Source: Hyphococcus sp. (GTDB taxonomy: Bacteria; Pseudomonadota; Alphaproteobacteria; Caulobacterales; Parvularculaceae). From it: a stretch of 64,000 bases of DNA. A program made the position numbers and the translations under genes. This document shows, one piece after another, positions 17,051 to 26,668 of this stretch. Below the pieces are notes generated by a model. That model saw nothing but the letters and a program-made list of their open reading frames with translations. It ran no database searches and was not told where the DNA came from. Each line of letters opens with the position of its first letter. The first letter of the stretch is position 1. The stretch is from assembly GCA_028289605.1 (NCBI GenBank), contig JANQON010000006.1, positions 461,938-525,937 of the forward strand, read 5' to 3'.

Positions 17051-18631
17051 CTAGTGTCGAAAGTGCCGGACGCCGGTGAACGCCATGGCGATACCCGCGT
17101 CATCGGCTGCGGCGATGACGTCTTCGTCCCGAATAGACCCGCCTGGTTGAATTACCGCCGTCGCGCCAGCCTCTGCGGCGGCGAGCAATCCATCTGGGAA
17201 AGGAAAGAAGGCGTCGGATGCCACAACGCTGCCTTCAGCAAGGGGCTTATCTATGCCCGCCGCCTGGGCCGCGTCTTCGGATTTTCGGGCGGCGATGCGA
17301 CTTGAATCGAGCCGGCTCATCTGCCCTGCGCCGATTCCAACTGTTGCGCCGTCCCTGACATAGACAATGGCGTTTGATTTCACATGCTTGGCGATGCGGA
17401 AACCCAGCACCATGTCCGCGATCTCCTGCTCGCTGGGCTTGCGCTTGGTTACGATCTTCAAATCGTCCGCAGTAATGCGTCGATTATCTCGGGATTGTAT
17501 CAAAAACCCGCCGGCCAACGGACGCATCAGCGTCCCCGCCGTATCAGGCGACGGCAGGCCGTCCGTCAGCAGAAGACGAAGGTTCTTTTTGCGCGCAAAC
17601 GCCGCTTTCGCGTCGTCGTCGGCTCCCGGCGCGATGACGACTTCCGTGAACACTTTCATCATGAGTTCTGCGACGGCGCCGGTCAGCGGTCGGTTGAGCG
17701 CAACGATGCCGCCAAACGCCGAAACCGGATCGCACCTGAGCGCCTTTTCATAGGCGTCCGCCACTGTATCCCCCTGAGCGACGCCGCAAGGATTGGCGTG
17801 TTTGATAATCGCGACAGAAGGTTTGTCTTCCCCCAAATCTCCAATCAGTTCGAAGGCGGCGTCGGTGTCGTTGAGGTTGTTGTATGAAAGCTCCTTGCCC
17901 TGAACTTGCGTCGCAGAGACAACCCCGGGGCGAGGTGCGCCGGATTGGTAGTAAGCCGCATCCTGATGAGGGTTTTCGCCATATCGAAGGGCGCCGATCA
18001 GCGTCCCGGCGACCGACATGTGACGCGGAAAACGCTCGTTTGTTTCTGCATTCAGCCAGGCCGCAATCGCGCTGTCATAGGCTGCGGTCATGGCGAAGGC
18101 CTTGGCCGCCAGGCGCCGACGCGTTTCTAAGGATACGCCCGCGCCGGATTCGATTTCTTCGGCGACGCTGTCGTAGTCGCTCGGGTCGGTGACGACGCTG
18201 ACAAACTGATGGTTCTTCGCTGCTGCGCGAATCATCGCCGGCCCGCCAATATCGATGTTCTCGATGCAAGCGTCGAAATCGCCGCCGCCGCGCAGGGTTT
18301 CCTCAAACGGATAGAGATTGACGACGAGCACTTCAATCGGCGCAATGCCGTGGGCTTGCATGGCGCTTACGTGATCGTCGTTGTCGCGCAGGGACAAAAT
18401 ACCGCCGTGGATTTTTGGGTGCAGCGTCTTCACTCGGCCGTCCATCATTTCCGGAAACCCTGTGACGTCTGCGACATCGATCACGTCAAGGCCGGCGCTG
18501 CGGAGCGCGCGGGCCGTGCCGCCGGTGGAAACGATTTCAAATCCTGCTGCGGCGAGGCGCCGTGCAAGCGACTCGATACCGGACTTGTCGGAAACGGAGA
18601 TGAGCGCGCGGCGCGCAAGCGTCGATTTCAT
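17051..18631 (-). CDS. purH: bifunctional AICAR transformylase/IMP cyclohydrolase
   Basis: Catalyses the last two steps of IMP synthesis. The N-terminal MGS-like cyclohydrolase domain (about 1-145) shows [22 protein letters not shown] and [13 protein letters not shown]. The C-terminal transformylase has [12 protein letters not shown] near 275, [14 protein letters not shown] near 430 and [11 protein letters not shown] near 470. At 526 residues it is full length. It is last in a minus-strand series rpe, heparinase-like, CapD-like, purH, of which rpe-heparinase-purH is a common alphaproteobacterial neighbourhood. Confidence 0.97.
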   Translation of the reverse strand: MKSTLARRALISVSDKSGIESLARRLAAAGFEIVSTGGTARALRSAGLDVIDVADVTGFPEMMDGRVKTLHPKIHGGILSLRDNDDHVSAMQAHGIAPIEVLVVNLYPFEETLRGGGDFDACIENIDIGGPAMIRAAAKNHQFVSVVTDPSDYDSVAEEIESGAGVSLETRRRLAAKAFAMTAAYDSAIAAWLNAETNERFPRHMSVAGTLIGALRYGENPHQDAAYYQSGAPRPGVVSATQVQGKELSYNNLNDTDAAFELIGDLGEDKPSVAIIKHANPCGVAQGDTVADAYEKALRCDPVSAFGGIVALNRPLTGAVAELMMKVFTEVVIAPGADDDAKAAFARKKNLRLLLTDGLPSPDTAGTLMRPLAGGFLIQSRDNRRITADDLKIVTKRKPSEQEIADMVLGFRIAKHVKSNAIVYVRDGATVGIGAGQMSRLDSSRIAARKSEDAAQAAGIDKPLAEGSVVASDAFFPFPDGLLAAAEAGATAVIQPGGSIRDEDVIAAADDAGIAMAFTGVRHFRH

Positions 18632-18685
18632 GATGGCGTTGGTCTTTCATTACGAGAATTGCAGCAGACCGGCGAAAATCGCCGA

Positions 18686-19885
18686 CTATTGACCGGACCG
18701 ATGGCTCGCGCGGGAGTCTTTTGATTTGCCCACGCGAAACTCGGGCACCAGATGATGGACCGCTTCGTCAAGGGCGTTCTGATCAGCGCTCTGTGCGTAC
18801 TCAATGACGTCGTCAAGACGCGGGGCCAGCAGCGGCAAATCGATCATCGCGGGCGACGCCAGCAGAACGCCGTCCGCGCCCGTTTTGACCAACTTGTCTG
18901 TATCAAGAAAAACTTCTTCAAAGAGCTTTTCCCCCGGGCGCAATCCGGTGAATTTAATTTCAATGTCTTCGCCGGGCTTCAGTCCGTACGCTTCAATCAT
19001 TCGTTTGGCCAGGTCTAGGATCTTCACCGGGTCGCCCATATCAAGGACAAAAATGCGGCCGTCATGGGTCAGGATCGGATTTTCGACATTGTCCAGGCTC
19101 GCCGCCTGCAACACCAACTGCACCGCCTCGCGCGTGGTCATGAAATAACGCTTGATGTCCGGATCGGTGACCGTGACCGGGCCGCCGCTCTGGATTTGAC
19201 GCCGAAACAGCGGCGCAACTGAACCGCTCGACGCCAACACGTTGCCAAACCGCACCGTGACAAATCTTGTCTCCGTCTGGGCAACGTCCTGCGCCTGAGC
19301 GTACAGCTCAGCGATCCGTTTGGTGGCGCCCATGAAACTGGTCGGATTGACGGCCTTGTCAGACGACACAAACACAACCGTTTCCGCGCCGAATTCGATT
19401 GCGGTGTCGAAGACAAGCTTTGTGCCGTAACAATTGGTGAGCGCGCCGGCGCATCGGTTGGCTTCCAACAGAGGCACGTGCTTGTACGCCGCGGCGTGGA
19501 CGACAATGTCGGGCCGGGTGCGTTCAAATACGCGGCGAAGATGCTCCCGCCGGCAAACATCGGTCAGCGACGATGTAACAACATCGTCGACGCCGATCTC
19601 CGCCATTTCCAGCAAAATTCGATAAAGCGCGTATTCTGCATTATCCACGAGCGTGAGCTGCGAGGGACCGAACGCGGCGATTTGGCGGGAAAGCTCCGAC
19701 CCGATGGTGCCGCCTGCGCCGGTAACCAGCACGCGCCGACCCGCGCAAAACCGCTTGGCCGCGCGTTGGTCGATTTTTCGCGGCTCACGCGACAGCAGGA
19801 ATGAAAGATCATCATTGTCGCCCAGCGGCGCTGGCGAACGAGCGGGCCCTCGGCGATCTCCAAATAGTTTCGGCAATACCGGCAT
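18686..19885 (-). CDS. CapD/FlaA1-like nucleotide-sugar dehydratase, short form
   Basis: About 399 residues. After an N-terminal extension of about 50 residues the Rossmann motif GAGGTIGSE appears, followed by HAAAYKHVPLLE, the SSDKAVNPT motif that replaces the usual SDR Tyr-Lys in FlaA1/CapD dehydratases, MGATKRIAE, and GLRPGEKLFEE near the end. These enzymes convert UDP-GlcNAc-type sugars to 4-keto-6-deoxy sugars for capsule, O-antigen or glycan modification. The long CapD forms have an N-terminal membrane domain that is missing here, so this is a soluble form. ATG 19885 with GGTAGG upstream is preferred over TTG 19891. It sits between heparinase and purH, away from any polysaccharide cluster. 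Confidence 0.88.
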   Translation of the reverse strand: MPVLPKLFGDRRGPARSPAPLGDNDDLSFLLSREPRKIDQRAAKRFCAGRRVLVTGAGGTIGSELSRQIAAFGPSQLTLVDNAEYALYRILLEMAEIGVDDVVTSSLTDVCRREHLRRVFERTRPDIVVHAAAYKHVPLLEANRCAGALTNCYGTKLVFDTAIEFGAETVVFVSSDKAVNPTSFMGATKRIAELYAQAQDVAQTETRFVTVRFGNVLASSGSVAPLFRRQIQSGGPVTVTDPDIKRYFMTTREAVQLVLQAASLDNVENPILTHDGRIFVLDMGDPVKILDLAKRMIEAYGLKPGEDIEIKFTGLRPGEKLFEEVFLDTDKLVKTGADGVLLASPAMIDLPLLAPRLDDVIEYAQSADQNALDEAVHHLVPEFRVGKSKDSRASHRSGQ

Positions 19886-19939
19886 GCGCAACCTACCAAA
19901 ATCTAGGTCATAGTCTCCAAAAACCGCGACGGCAACGCA

Positions 19940-21577
19940 TCACGCGCAATCCAGCCGTTTCAGCGCCCATCGGGCGATAACGACCCCATCGGGACGCGGC
20001 GGCAGCGCGCTGACGCGCATAACAATTTGCTCCGCTGCGGCTGGCGCCCGGCCGTGGCCGCTGTAGACCGACTTTTCAAGCGCGATGGCGCCGGCGTTGG
20101 ATTTGAACCGCCAGCCTTCCTTGTTGGGCAACAAAAGCAGCACGGACTTCCGATCCCGGGCCAGGGACGCGCGCGTATCCGGATGCAGATGGAACCGCCA
20201 CACGCCCCGCGCCGCAATCGGCGCGGGCAATCCGTCCAGCCGCTCTTCGCCGCGCAAATCGGCGCCGCCCGGCGCAAGAAAGAGCCGGCGCACCCATCCG
20301 CCGTCGCCGCCGTCGGCGCAAAGCAGCTCGCGGGATATTTCCATCAACAGGCCTTGCGAGTCTTCCGCGCGCCTATGCGTGATATCGCCGAAGGACGGCT
20401 CTCTGCCCTCGCCGGCTTCGAACGACAGGGCAGAATGCGCTTCCCGGCGCATCAGCGCCTCGCGCCAGGTCGACGCGCGATGACCTCCATTGCCGCAGTT
20501 GCCGATAATGCGACTGCGGCCGGAAGAAAAATGAAACGAACCAGCGCTCTTGAAGGCGTGGGGACCATTATCGAGGCCGGTATCCGCCACGATTAAAGCG
20601 CGGCCGGCGGTGAGACGATGGTATCCGGAATGCCGGGCGAAACCGGTCGGCGCGCTGTCGGGTTCAAGCGATTTCTCAACCGCCAGCACGGCGCGACCAT
20701 CATCTTCGTATCCGCCGTTGAACACCGCGAGGCGGCCGTCCGCACAGCGAAAAAATGAGGCCATCACTGAAGCGCGCATCAGCGTGTGTTTCAGAAATCC
20801 CGGGGCTTGTCCTTCCTTCGCTTCGACAGCGGCCGCCACCGTCATGATCCGAACCGCGAGCTTGAGCTGGCGCGACGGATTGCGGCTGACATGCCCGCCG
20901 TCAGCCCGGAGCTGCAAACGCAATTCGCGCCGCGCCATTTCAAGGCCGCGCGCAGCGGGGCCGTCGCAGCCCGGAAGGCAGTGCCCTGCGATACATAACC
21001 CAAGCGAAGTCATGAGCCGGTCCAGGCCGGTGTCGGCGCGGTGCGCACTGTTGGCGAGATGCCGGGTTTGCCGCGCCATGGAGGTCAATACCCTGCTGCG
21101 CCACATTGCGTCGCCGCCTTGCAACACCAGGCGGTGATGAGCGCACAACTGAACGAGACGCTCGGAGACGAAATAGGGGTCCCATGCAACCGCTGACCAT
21201 TTCTCATAGCGATCAAGCCAGCCGCTCATGAACAGGCGCGCGGCGACGGCGCCGTCGTGACCGATCGCCTCCAAATGACGGAGCCAAGCAAACTCATGCA
21301 TGAAAGCTTGCGCTGCGCCTCCCGGCGCGGTTCTGTCCCAGATCAGATCAGGTTCACCTTCACAGTCGATGACTTCGTCGCCGACCGAAAGCCGGCCAGA
21401 TGCGATCGCTTTGGCGACTTCCTTGTCGGGCGTGAAGGGATCATTCGGCGTATGGATCAAACGGTCGGGCGCAGGCCCTTTGAGCTTGGCCTGGTAAAAC
21501 GGGCTCTCGCCCCAGGCCCTCTGCATCCGTGACAGAACGTCTTTCGATACGTCGCTTCGTTTTATTGCCCCGGCCAC
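19940..21577 (-). CDS. heparinase II/III family protein
   Basis: About 545 residues. The N-terminal half is an alpha-helical toroid-like region (WLRHLEAIGHDGAVAARLF, FVSERLVQLCAHHRLVL). The C-terminal half carries the heparinase II/III beta-sandwich type sequence, including FNGGYEDDG, HSGYHRL, FHFSSGRSRIIGNCG and DITHRRAEDSQG. The family cleaves uronic-acid polysaccharides, but many alphaproteobacterial members beside rpe and purH have no known substrate. I place the start at GTG 21577, just after the rpe stop at 21582. The frame is open farther upstream, but that part only reads through rpe antisense to nothing conserved. No signal peptide is apparent. Confidence 0.85.
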   Translation of the reverse strand: MAGAIKRSDVSKDVLSRMQRAWGESPFYQAKLKGPAPDRLIHTPNDPFTPDKEVAKAIASGRLSVGDEVIDCEGEPDLIWDRTAPGGAAQAFMHEFAWLRHLEAIGHDGAVAARLFMSGWLDRYEKWSAVAWDPYFVSERLVQLCAHHRLVLQGGDAMWRSRVLTSMARQTRHLANSAHRADTGLDRLMTSLGLCIAGHCLPGCDGPAARGLEMARRELRLQLRADGGHVSRNPSRQLKLAVRIMTVAAAVEAKEGQAPGFLKHTLMRASVMASFFRCADGRLAVFNGGYEDDGRAVLAVEKSLEPDSAPTGFARHSGYHRLTAGRALIVADTGLDNGPHAFKSAGSFHFSSGRSRIIGNCGNGGHRASTWREALMRREAHSALSFEAGEGREPSFGDITHRRAEDSQGLLMEISRELLCADGGDGGWVRRLFLAPGGADLRGEERLDGLPAPIAARGVWRFHLHPDTRASLARDRKSVLLLLPNKEGWRFKSNAGAIALEKSVYSGHGRAPAAAEQIVMRVSALPPRPDGVVIARWALKRLDCA

Positions 21578-21581
21578 CTGC

Positions 21582-22244
21582 TCAGTTTCCTTCGCGCAAC
21601 GCTTTGATGTTGCGCGCATACGCGTCGGCGCCGCCGCGGAACACAGCTGATCCGGCCACCAGGACGTCGGCGCCGGCGCTGATGACCCGCGGTGCGGTTT
21701 CCGGATCGACGCCGCCGTCAACCTCAAGCATGATCTCGCGGCCGGTTTCATCAATCCGTGTGCGGATTTGCTCGATCTTGCGCAACTGCGAATCGATGAA
21801 CTTCTGTCCGCCGAAACCCGGGTTGACGGACATGACCAACACCAAATCGACATCGTCGATGACGGCGTCGACAGCTTGCGCCGGCGTTCCGGGGTTCAAC
21901 GCAACGCCTGGTTTCATACCAGCGGCGTTGATCCGTTGAAGCGTGCGGTGAAGATGCGGACCGGCTTCGGGGTGGACGGTCAGAATGTCCGCGCCCGCCT
22001 CTGCGAACTGATCAATGTAAGGATCGACCGGGGAGATCATCAAATGGGTGTCGAACGGCAGTTTCGTCGTCGATCGCAAAGAGCTGACCACCGCCGGCCC
22101 AATGGTGATGTTCGGCACGAAATGACCGTCCATCACATCGATATGGATAAAATCCGCGCCAGCGGCCTCAACCGCAGCGATTTCCGCTCCGAGACGGGAG
22201 AAATCGGAGGCCAAAATTGACGGAGCAATACGCACGCGAGCCAT
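21582..22244 (-). CDS. rpe: ribulose-phosphate 3-epimerase
   Basis: Interconverts ribulose-5-phosphate and xylulose-5-phosphate in the pentose phosphate and Calvin pathways. The 220-residue TIM barrel shows PSILASDF (7-14), [15 protein letters not shown] (metal-binding His and Asp), [23 protein letters not shown], and [14 protein letters not shown] 22244 (MARVRIAPS) is the conserved start; the frame extends 14 codons farther with no conservation. The heparinase-like GTG starts five bases after the stop, so the pair is probably one operon. Confidence 0.97.
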   Translation of the reverse strand: MARVRIAPSILASDFSRLGAEIAAVEAAGADFIHIDVMDGHFVPNITIGPAVVSSLRSTTKLPFDTHLMISPVDPYIDQFAEAGADILTVHPEAGPHLHRTLQRINAAGMKPGVALNPGTPAQAVDAVIDDVDLVLVMSVNPGFGGQKFIDSQLRKIEQIRTRIDETGREIMLEVDGGVDPETAPRVISAGADVLVAGSAVFRGGADAYARNIKALREGN

Positions 22245-22338
22245 GTAACGGAGGTATCGTGATGCGGCTCGATTTCGCAACAACATCCCGCGTTAAATTT
22301 ACGGCATAAGGCGGCGCATTCGGATGATGCGGCGCAAG

Positions 22339-22365
22339 AAAAACGCCCCGCCAAAAGGCGGGGCG
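22339..22365 (-). terminator. intrinsic terminator on the minus strand
   Basis: A perfect 9-bp stem, CGCCCCGCC (22344-22352) and GGCGGGGCG (22357-22365), is closed by a four-base loop. Read on the minus strand it is followed by TTTTT (22343-22339). It ends transcription of the membrane-protein gene at 22516-23067 and keeps it apart from rpe. The rest of 22245-22515 shows no gene. Confidence 0.8.
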
Positions 22366-22515
22366 AAGAGTTAGATGCAAGGATTGCCGGAACGACAATT
22401 TCGGAAAAGAAGGTGCAGGAGCCACGTCAATTCGTCTTTGGGCACCTTGGATGCGAATTGAGGCGTAATTTGGACCAAAATGTAAGTTTCTTGGGTAAGC
22501 TTTCGTTTTTATTGG

Positions 22516-23067
22516 TTAATTTGTATTTACCCTTTGGCTCGCTTTGGCGCGACCCGGGGCAAGCTTGAGGGCGCCGCGGAGCTTCGCCGTGGAAAACGCC
22601 GCTGTCCCGGCAAGCGCGGCGCCGGCGATAAGGCCGCCGATCCACTCGATGTCATAGAGGCCGACGCCGGTCAGGGCGAACAGCACAATCCCCGCCGTCC
22701 AGGCGAGGAACCGCAGCGGCGACTTAGCCGCCCGCGCCACCGATTTCGCCGCTGTCGCCGACGCTTTCACGGTCGCCTGCGCCGTATTTTCCACGGCGCG
22801 AAGCACTTTTTTCGGACCAAGCAATTTCACCAGCCAGCCCAGCGCGCCCAACGCCACAGCAATAAGCGCGGCCCGTTGAGCCGGCTTGGAGTCATGGCTC
22901 ACGGCGGCGGTCTGTTCGACGGCATGGGAAACCACTGGGGCCTCAACGGTCGCCGGAAACGCCGCAGGATCCAGATCGCTCGCATGGGCGGGCGCCAGCG
23001 CCGCAGCCGCCGTCATCAGCGACGTCGCCGCGAGCATGCCCACTTTGATCTTACGGGCGTCCTTCAT
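22516..23067 (-). CDS. hypothetical exported membrane protein
   Basis: A 183-residue protein with a classical signal peptide (MLAATSLMTAAAALAPAHA, cleaved after AHA). A helix near residues 67-84 (AALIAVALGALGWLVKLLG), an Ala-rich amphipathic stretch (VKASATAAKSVARAAKS) and two more hydrophobic helices near 120-160 follow, and the tail is basic. AGGACA precedes the ATG. It is a monocistronic unit closed by a strong terminator at 22339. Not recognised beyond membrane topology. Confidence 0.7.
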   Translation of the reverse strand: MKDARKIKVGMLAATSLMTAAAALAPAHASDLDPAAFPATVEAPVVSHAVEQTAAVSHDSKPAQRAALIAVALGALGWLVKLLGPKKVLRAVENTAQATVKASATAAKSVARAAKSPLRFLAWTAGIVLFALTGVGLYDIEWIGGLIAGAALAGTAAFSTAKLRGALKLAPGRAKASQRVNTN

Positions 23068-23467
23068 TGTCCTGTCCCTTTTTGGCGCATAGTGGATAAA
23101 TGGCGATCTGACCGGCCCTTTTCAACGAGGCGGACTGGCGAGCGCGCAGCAGTAAACTGTCTGTTTTTGGCCACAGCGCGTCCATTTTGGCCTGCAAAAG
23201 CGCCGATTTCCATTGACTTCCCCATAGAAGGCGCATAACTGCGCGGTCAGCAATGCTGCGGTGCAGCGCGCGCAATCGGCCCCGGATTTGGGCCCCACGA
23301 TAAGACGCAAGCGCAAATTGAGCCCGGCCAGTCATTGCAAGAGATGACGCATCGCTCGCCGATCTTTTGGAGCTCTCGAAAGGATGGCGATTAAAGCGGG
23401 GCGTTGAACACAGAAGCATCGATGCGCATCGCCGGCAGGGTCCGGCTTATTCAACGGAGACCGAATA
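23068..23467 (+). other. 400-base intergenic region without a supported gene
   Basis: Separates the divergent membrane-protein and helicase genes. A TTGACT at 23213-23218 (plus strand) is the only promoter-like hexamer I noticed, and it has no convincing -10 partner. A 122-codon minus-strand reading (23051-23419) exists, but it lacks a recognisable domain and covers the likely promoter of the membrane-protein gene, so I do not call it. Confidence 0.5.
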
Positions 23468-24799
23468 TTGTCTTTCGCCGAACTCGGCCTTGAGCCGAAG
23501 TTGTTGGACGCGATCAAAGCGTCCGGATACGAAAATCCGACACCCATTCAGAAAGAAGCGATCCCGCCGGCTTTGGACGGCAAAGACGTTCTGGGCATCG
23601 CGCAGACCGGCACCGGAAAAACCGCCTCTTTCACACTGCCGATGATACAACGTCTGGCGAAGGGCCGTGCGCGGGCGCGCATGCCGCGCAGCCTGGTGTT
23701 GGCGCCGACGCGCGAGCTCGCCGCCCAGGTTTCTGAAAACTTTGAGAAGTACGGCGCTAACCACAAACTGTCGATGGCGCTCCTGATCGGCGGCGTGTCT
23801 TTTGGCGACCAGGACGCCAAACTGACGCGCGGCGTCGACGTCCTCATCGCAACGCCGGGGCGTTTGCTCGACCATTTCGAGCGCGGCAGGCTTCTCCTGA
23901 CGGGCATCGAGGTCATGGTGGTCGACGAGGCGGATCGCATGCTCGACATGGGCTTCATCCCGGACATTGAGCGGATCTTCAAACTGACGCCCATGACACG
24001 GCAGACGCTGTTTTTCTCAGCGACCATGCCGCCGGAAATTCAGCGCATCACGGATCAGTTTCTGTCGGCGCCGGCCCGGGTGGAAGTCTCGAAGCCAGCG
24101 ACGACGGCCGACACGATCGCTCAGCGCATTGTCCGCGTGCCAAGCAAAGACGACAAGCTAAAGCGCGCCGTATTGCGCGAAATCATGTCCCATAAAAACG
24201 TCAAGAACGGCATTGTCTTCTGCAACCGGAAATCAACCGTCGATATCGTTGCGAAATCGCTGCAAAAGCACGGCTTTAATGCGCGGCCGATTCACGGCGA
24301 CCTGGCGCAGGCGTTCCGCATGGAAACCCTGGACAAGTTTCGCAATGACGACGTCCAATTCCTGATCGCCTCGGACGTCGCCGCGCGCGGGCTTGATATT
24401 CCCGACGTCAGCCATGTCTTTAACTATGACGCGCCGATCCACTCTGACGACTACGTGCATCGCATCGGACGAACCGGCCGCGCCGGCAAAAAGGGCGCTG
24501 CGCTGATGCTGGTCACGCCGGCTGACGGCAAGGCTTATGACGCGATCCTGAAAACCATAGGCGTTGAAGAAATCGAAGCCCTCGACTTCTCTGAATTCTT
24601 CGCCGACCAGGATCGGTCCGACCGCAAGCCGAAGCGAACAACGCGCGCAAAGTCCAAAGACAGTCCAAAACCGGATGCGAAAGGCGGGGAAAGATCGCGC
24701 AGCAAGGCGCGAGAATCCAGACGAGACGCCCCTGCCGAGCCGGTGGTCGGACTGGGCGATCACGTCCCGGCGTTTCTCACCCGCGCCGTGGCCAGTTAA
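23468..24799 (+). CDS. rhlE: DEAD-box RNA helicase, RhlE type
   Basis: A 443-residue ATP-dependent RNA helicase. Motifs in order: Q-motif with GYENPTPIQ, Walker A AQTGTGKT, PTRELAAQ, TPGRLLD, DEAD box VDEADRMLD, SAT in FFSATMPP, RGLDIPDV, and HRIGRTGRAG. The C-terminal tail after about residue 370 is Lys/Arg-rich and disordered, usual for RhlE proteins and likely RNA-binding. The start is TTG 23468 with GGAGA eight bases upstream and no better ATG nearby. Expected roles are ribosome assembly or mRNA turnover; substrate not shown by sequence. Confidence 0.95.
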   Translation: MSFAELGLEPKLLDAIKASGYENPTPIQKEAIPPALDGKDVLGIAQTGTGKTASFTLPMIQRLAKGRARARMPRSLVLAPTRELAAQVSENFEKYGANHKLSMALLIGGVSFGDQDAKLTRGVDVLIATPGRLLDHFERGRLLLTGIEVMVVDEADRMLDMGFIPDIERIFKLTPMTRQTLFFSATMPPEIQRITDQFLSAPARVEVSKPATTADTIAQRIVRVPSKDDKLKRAVLREIMSHKNVKNGIVFCNRKSTVDIVAKSLQKHGFNARPIHGDLAQAFRMETLDKFRNDDVQFLIASDVAARGLDIPDVSHVFNYDAPIHSDDYVHRIGRTGRAGKKGAALMLVTPADGKAYDAILKTIGVEEIEALDFSEFFADQDRSDRKPKRTTRAKSKDSPKPDAKGGERSRSKARESRRDAPAEPVVGLGDHVPAFLTRAVAS

Positions 24800-24833
24800 C
24801 GAAACCCTACCGCCTTTGTTCGATTTGCGCGCA

Positions 24834-24855
24834 AAACAGCCAACCGTTGCTGTTT
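24834..24855 (+). terminator. weak hairpin after rhlE
   Basis: AAACAGC (24834-24840) pairs with GCTGTTT (24849-24855) around an 8-base loop, 35 bases after the helicase stop, with only a short T tract contained in the stem. A weak terminator at best. Confidence 0.35.
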
Positions 24856-24943
24856 AGTCATTCTTTTACGAGCGCCGACGTATTCTCATCCCTCATGGTT
24901 GTAGGGCGTCGCAAGACGGCGTCGTTCAGGGGTTGCAGATTAC

Positions 24944-25996
24944 ATGCAGGTCGGCGTTGACACGACGCATCGCATTGCGGATTCGGTATTGGAAGGCCTG
25001 AAGAAGGCCGGCCTGCCCGCGAGTCCGCGAAACTACGAGTTGTGGTACGCGCATCTGGAGGGCCGCAGCCCCTCCCTTTCCCGAGACCTCGATGTCGTCC
25101 GCGACGCATTCGGCAAGATCGCGCAGCAAGATGCGGACTCGCTTTACCGCATTCACGTGCAACGCGGCGACTTGTCGCGCAGCGTCTTCGATATCGTGTC
25201 GCGCTTTAATGAAGAAGTCGCAGACCTTCATGAGATGATCGGCAAGACCGGGGAGTCGGCGACGGGCAACAAAGAGACTCTGGGCGAACTGTCCGAGCAG
25301 TTGCGCCAGTCGACAGAAGACTACCCCGCCGTGGGCGCCCTGCTTGAAGGCGTCTTCTCTGTCGCAAAAGACATGCGCGTGCAGAATGAAGTGCTTGAAA
25401 ACCGTCTGGCGGAATCAACAAGTGAAATTACAAACCTTCAACGCAGCGTCGAGAGCATTGAAGCGGAAGCGATGAAAGACCCGCTGACGGGCGTGGCCAA
25501 CCGTGCGCGGTTTGACCGCGCCATTGCGCACCAGATCGCAGAGGCCCATGCGCGCGACGAGCCGCTGTCGCTGCTCCTGGCCGATATCGACTACTTTAAG
25601 AGCTTCAACGACAGCTGGGGCCATCAAACAGGCGATCAGGTGCTGCGCCTTGTCGCCGAAGTGATGAACGCGAATATCCGCGGCGGCGATACGCTGGCGC
25701 GCTACGGGGGCGAGGAATTCGCCGTGCTGCTGCCAGGTGCGAAACTGGAAAATGCGACCATGCTCGCGGAACGCATTCGCGGCGCCGTTGAGTGTCGCCG
25801 TCTCAAAAAACGGCGTACGGAGGAAGATCTCGGCACCATCACGATGTCAATCGGCGTTGCGTCCGTCAGGCGCGCAGACACGGCGGAAAGCTTTATTGAA
25901 CGCGCCGACGAGTGCCTCTACGCCGCCAAAGGCAACGGCCGAAATCTCGTCGTCGACGAGAACGCGATCGCCGGCAAGGAAAGCGGCGCAGCTTAG
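24944..25996 (+). CDS. GGDEF diguanylate cyclase
   Basis: A 350-residue cytosolic enzyme predicted to make cyclic di-GMP from two GTP. The N-terminal 170 residues are helical and end in a coiled coil (EVLENRLAESTSEITNLQRS). The GGDEF domain starts at DPLTGVANRARFD near 180. The catalytic GGEEF is at 255-259, and the inhibitory I-site R246-G-G-D249 stands exactly five residues before it, so product inhibition is expected. No EAL domain and no membrane segment. Signal input of the N-terminal part unknown. The stop overlaps the 3' end of the convergent isomerase gene. Confidence 0.93.
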   Translation: MQVGVDTTHRIADSVLEGLKKAGLPASPRNYELWYAHLEGRSPSLSRDLDVVRDAFGKIAQQDADSLYRIHVQRGDLSRSVFDIVSRFNEEVADLHEMIGKTGESATGNKETLGELSEQLRQSTEDYPAVGALLEGVFSVAKDMRVQNEVLENRLAESTSEITNLQRSVESIEAEAMKDPLTGVANRARFDRAIAHQIAEAHARDEPLSLLLADIDYFKSFNDSWGHQTGDQVLRLVAEVMNANIRGGDTLARYGGEEFAVLLPGAKLENATMLAERIRGAVECRRLKKRRTEEDLGTITMSIGVASVRRADTAESFIERADECLYAAKGNGRNLVVDENAIAGKESGAA

Positions 25997-26568
25997 GCCG
26001 CGGCGTTCTTGGCGTCTTCCACCAAGAGATCGATCCGATCCTGTCCCCAATATTTTGAACCGTCGCGAACCGCGAACGGCACGCCGAAGACTTTGTCTTC
26101 TTCGATCATCTCGCGATGGCGCTTCATGGTTTTGCCGACGGAAACCGCGGTCTGCGCCGCTTCCACCGCATCGGCCTGCCAGCCGGCCGCTTCCGCACAC
26201 TGTTTCAAAACATCAATGTCCGAAATATTCTTGCCTTCGCCCCAACGCGCATCCGCCACAGCAAGGGCGAAGGCCATGCCGACCCCGGCCGCGCTGGCGG
26301 CGACCGACGCCTTGTACGACGGCGCAAGGTCAACTTCGAACGGATTGGGCGGATTGACGGCCAGCCCCATGCGCATGGTCATGCGCGGCACGTCCTGGCG
26401 CATATAGGCCATTTTGAGGGCGTTCGTGGACGCATCGTAAAAATCAACGCCGCCGGGCGGGCCGGTGAACGGGATCAATTCCGGATCGAGGCCGGCGCGC
26501 GCAATCTTGTGCAGTCCAAGACGCGAATACGGGCTGCGATAGGAATGATAGAGGCGGATCTCGGACAT
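25993..26568 (-). CDS. 2-hydroxychromene-2-carboxylate isomerase-like (DsbA/GST-kappa fold)
   Basis: A 191-residue protein with the thioredoxin fold of the DsbA/HCCA-isomerase group. The N-terminal YHSYRSPYSRLGL carries the Ser-Pro in place of a Cys pair, as in GST-kappa and HCCA isomerase. Near the C-terminus GVFGVPF-like VFGVPFAVRDG supplies the cis-Pro loop and YWGQDRIDLL the usual end. ATG 26568 has GGGAGA upstream. It is divergent from an HxlR regulator over about 100 bases, so it is probably the regulated target. A role in aromatic breakdown or glutathione-dependent isomerisation is possible, but no pathway genes are nearby. Confidence 0.85.
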   Translation of the reverse strand: MSEIRLYHSYRSPYSRLGLHKIARAGLDPELIPFTGPPGGVDFYDASTNALKMAYMRQDVPRMTMRMGLAVNPPNPFEVDLAPSYKASVAASAAGVGMAFALAVADARWGEGKNISDIDVLKQCAEAAGWQADAVEAAQTAVSVGKTMKRHREMIEEDKVFGVPFAVRDGSKYWGQDRIDLLVEDAKNAAA

Positions 26569-26590
26569 GACTGTCTCCCTAAACGGCCTA

Positions 26591-26637
26591 GTGACTTTCA
26601 ATTTGCAAGTAATATAATGGGCGGTGAAAATTGCAAG
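26591..26637 (+). promoter_or_regulatory. face-to-face promoters between isomerase and hxlR genes
   Basis: For the plus strand, GTGACT (26591-26596), 16 bases, then a perfect TATAAT (26613-26618). For the minus strand, a TTGCAA box near 26636, 16 bases, then TATTAC. The repeated words CAATTTGCAAG (26599-26609) and AAAATTGCAAG (26627-26637) flank the shared -10 region and are candidate HxlR sites. Hexamers are seen; regulator binding is inference. Confidence 0.5.
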
Positions 26638-26668
26638 GCGAATCGGCAAATGAGGAGATCGAGTCTCG

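Noticed and set aside
21578..21853. N-terminal extension of the heparinase frame into rpe
   Set aside because: Overlaps rpe in another frame on the same strand; a GTG just after the rpe stop is the better start.
23051..23419. A 122-codon minus-strand ORF upstream of the exported membrane protein
   Set aside because: No domain, no good ribosome site, and it would cover the promoter of the neighbouring gene.
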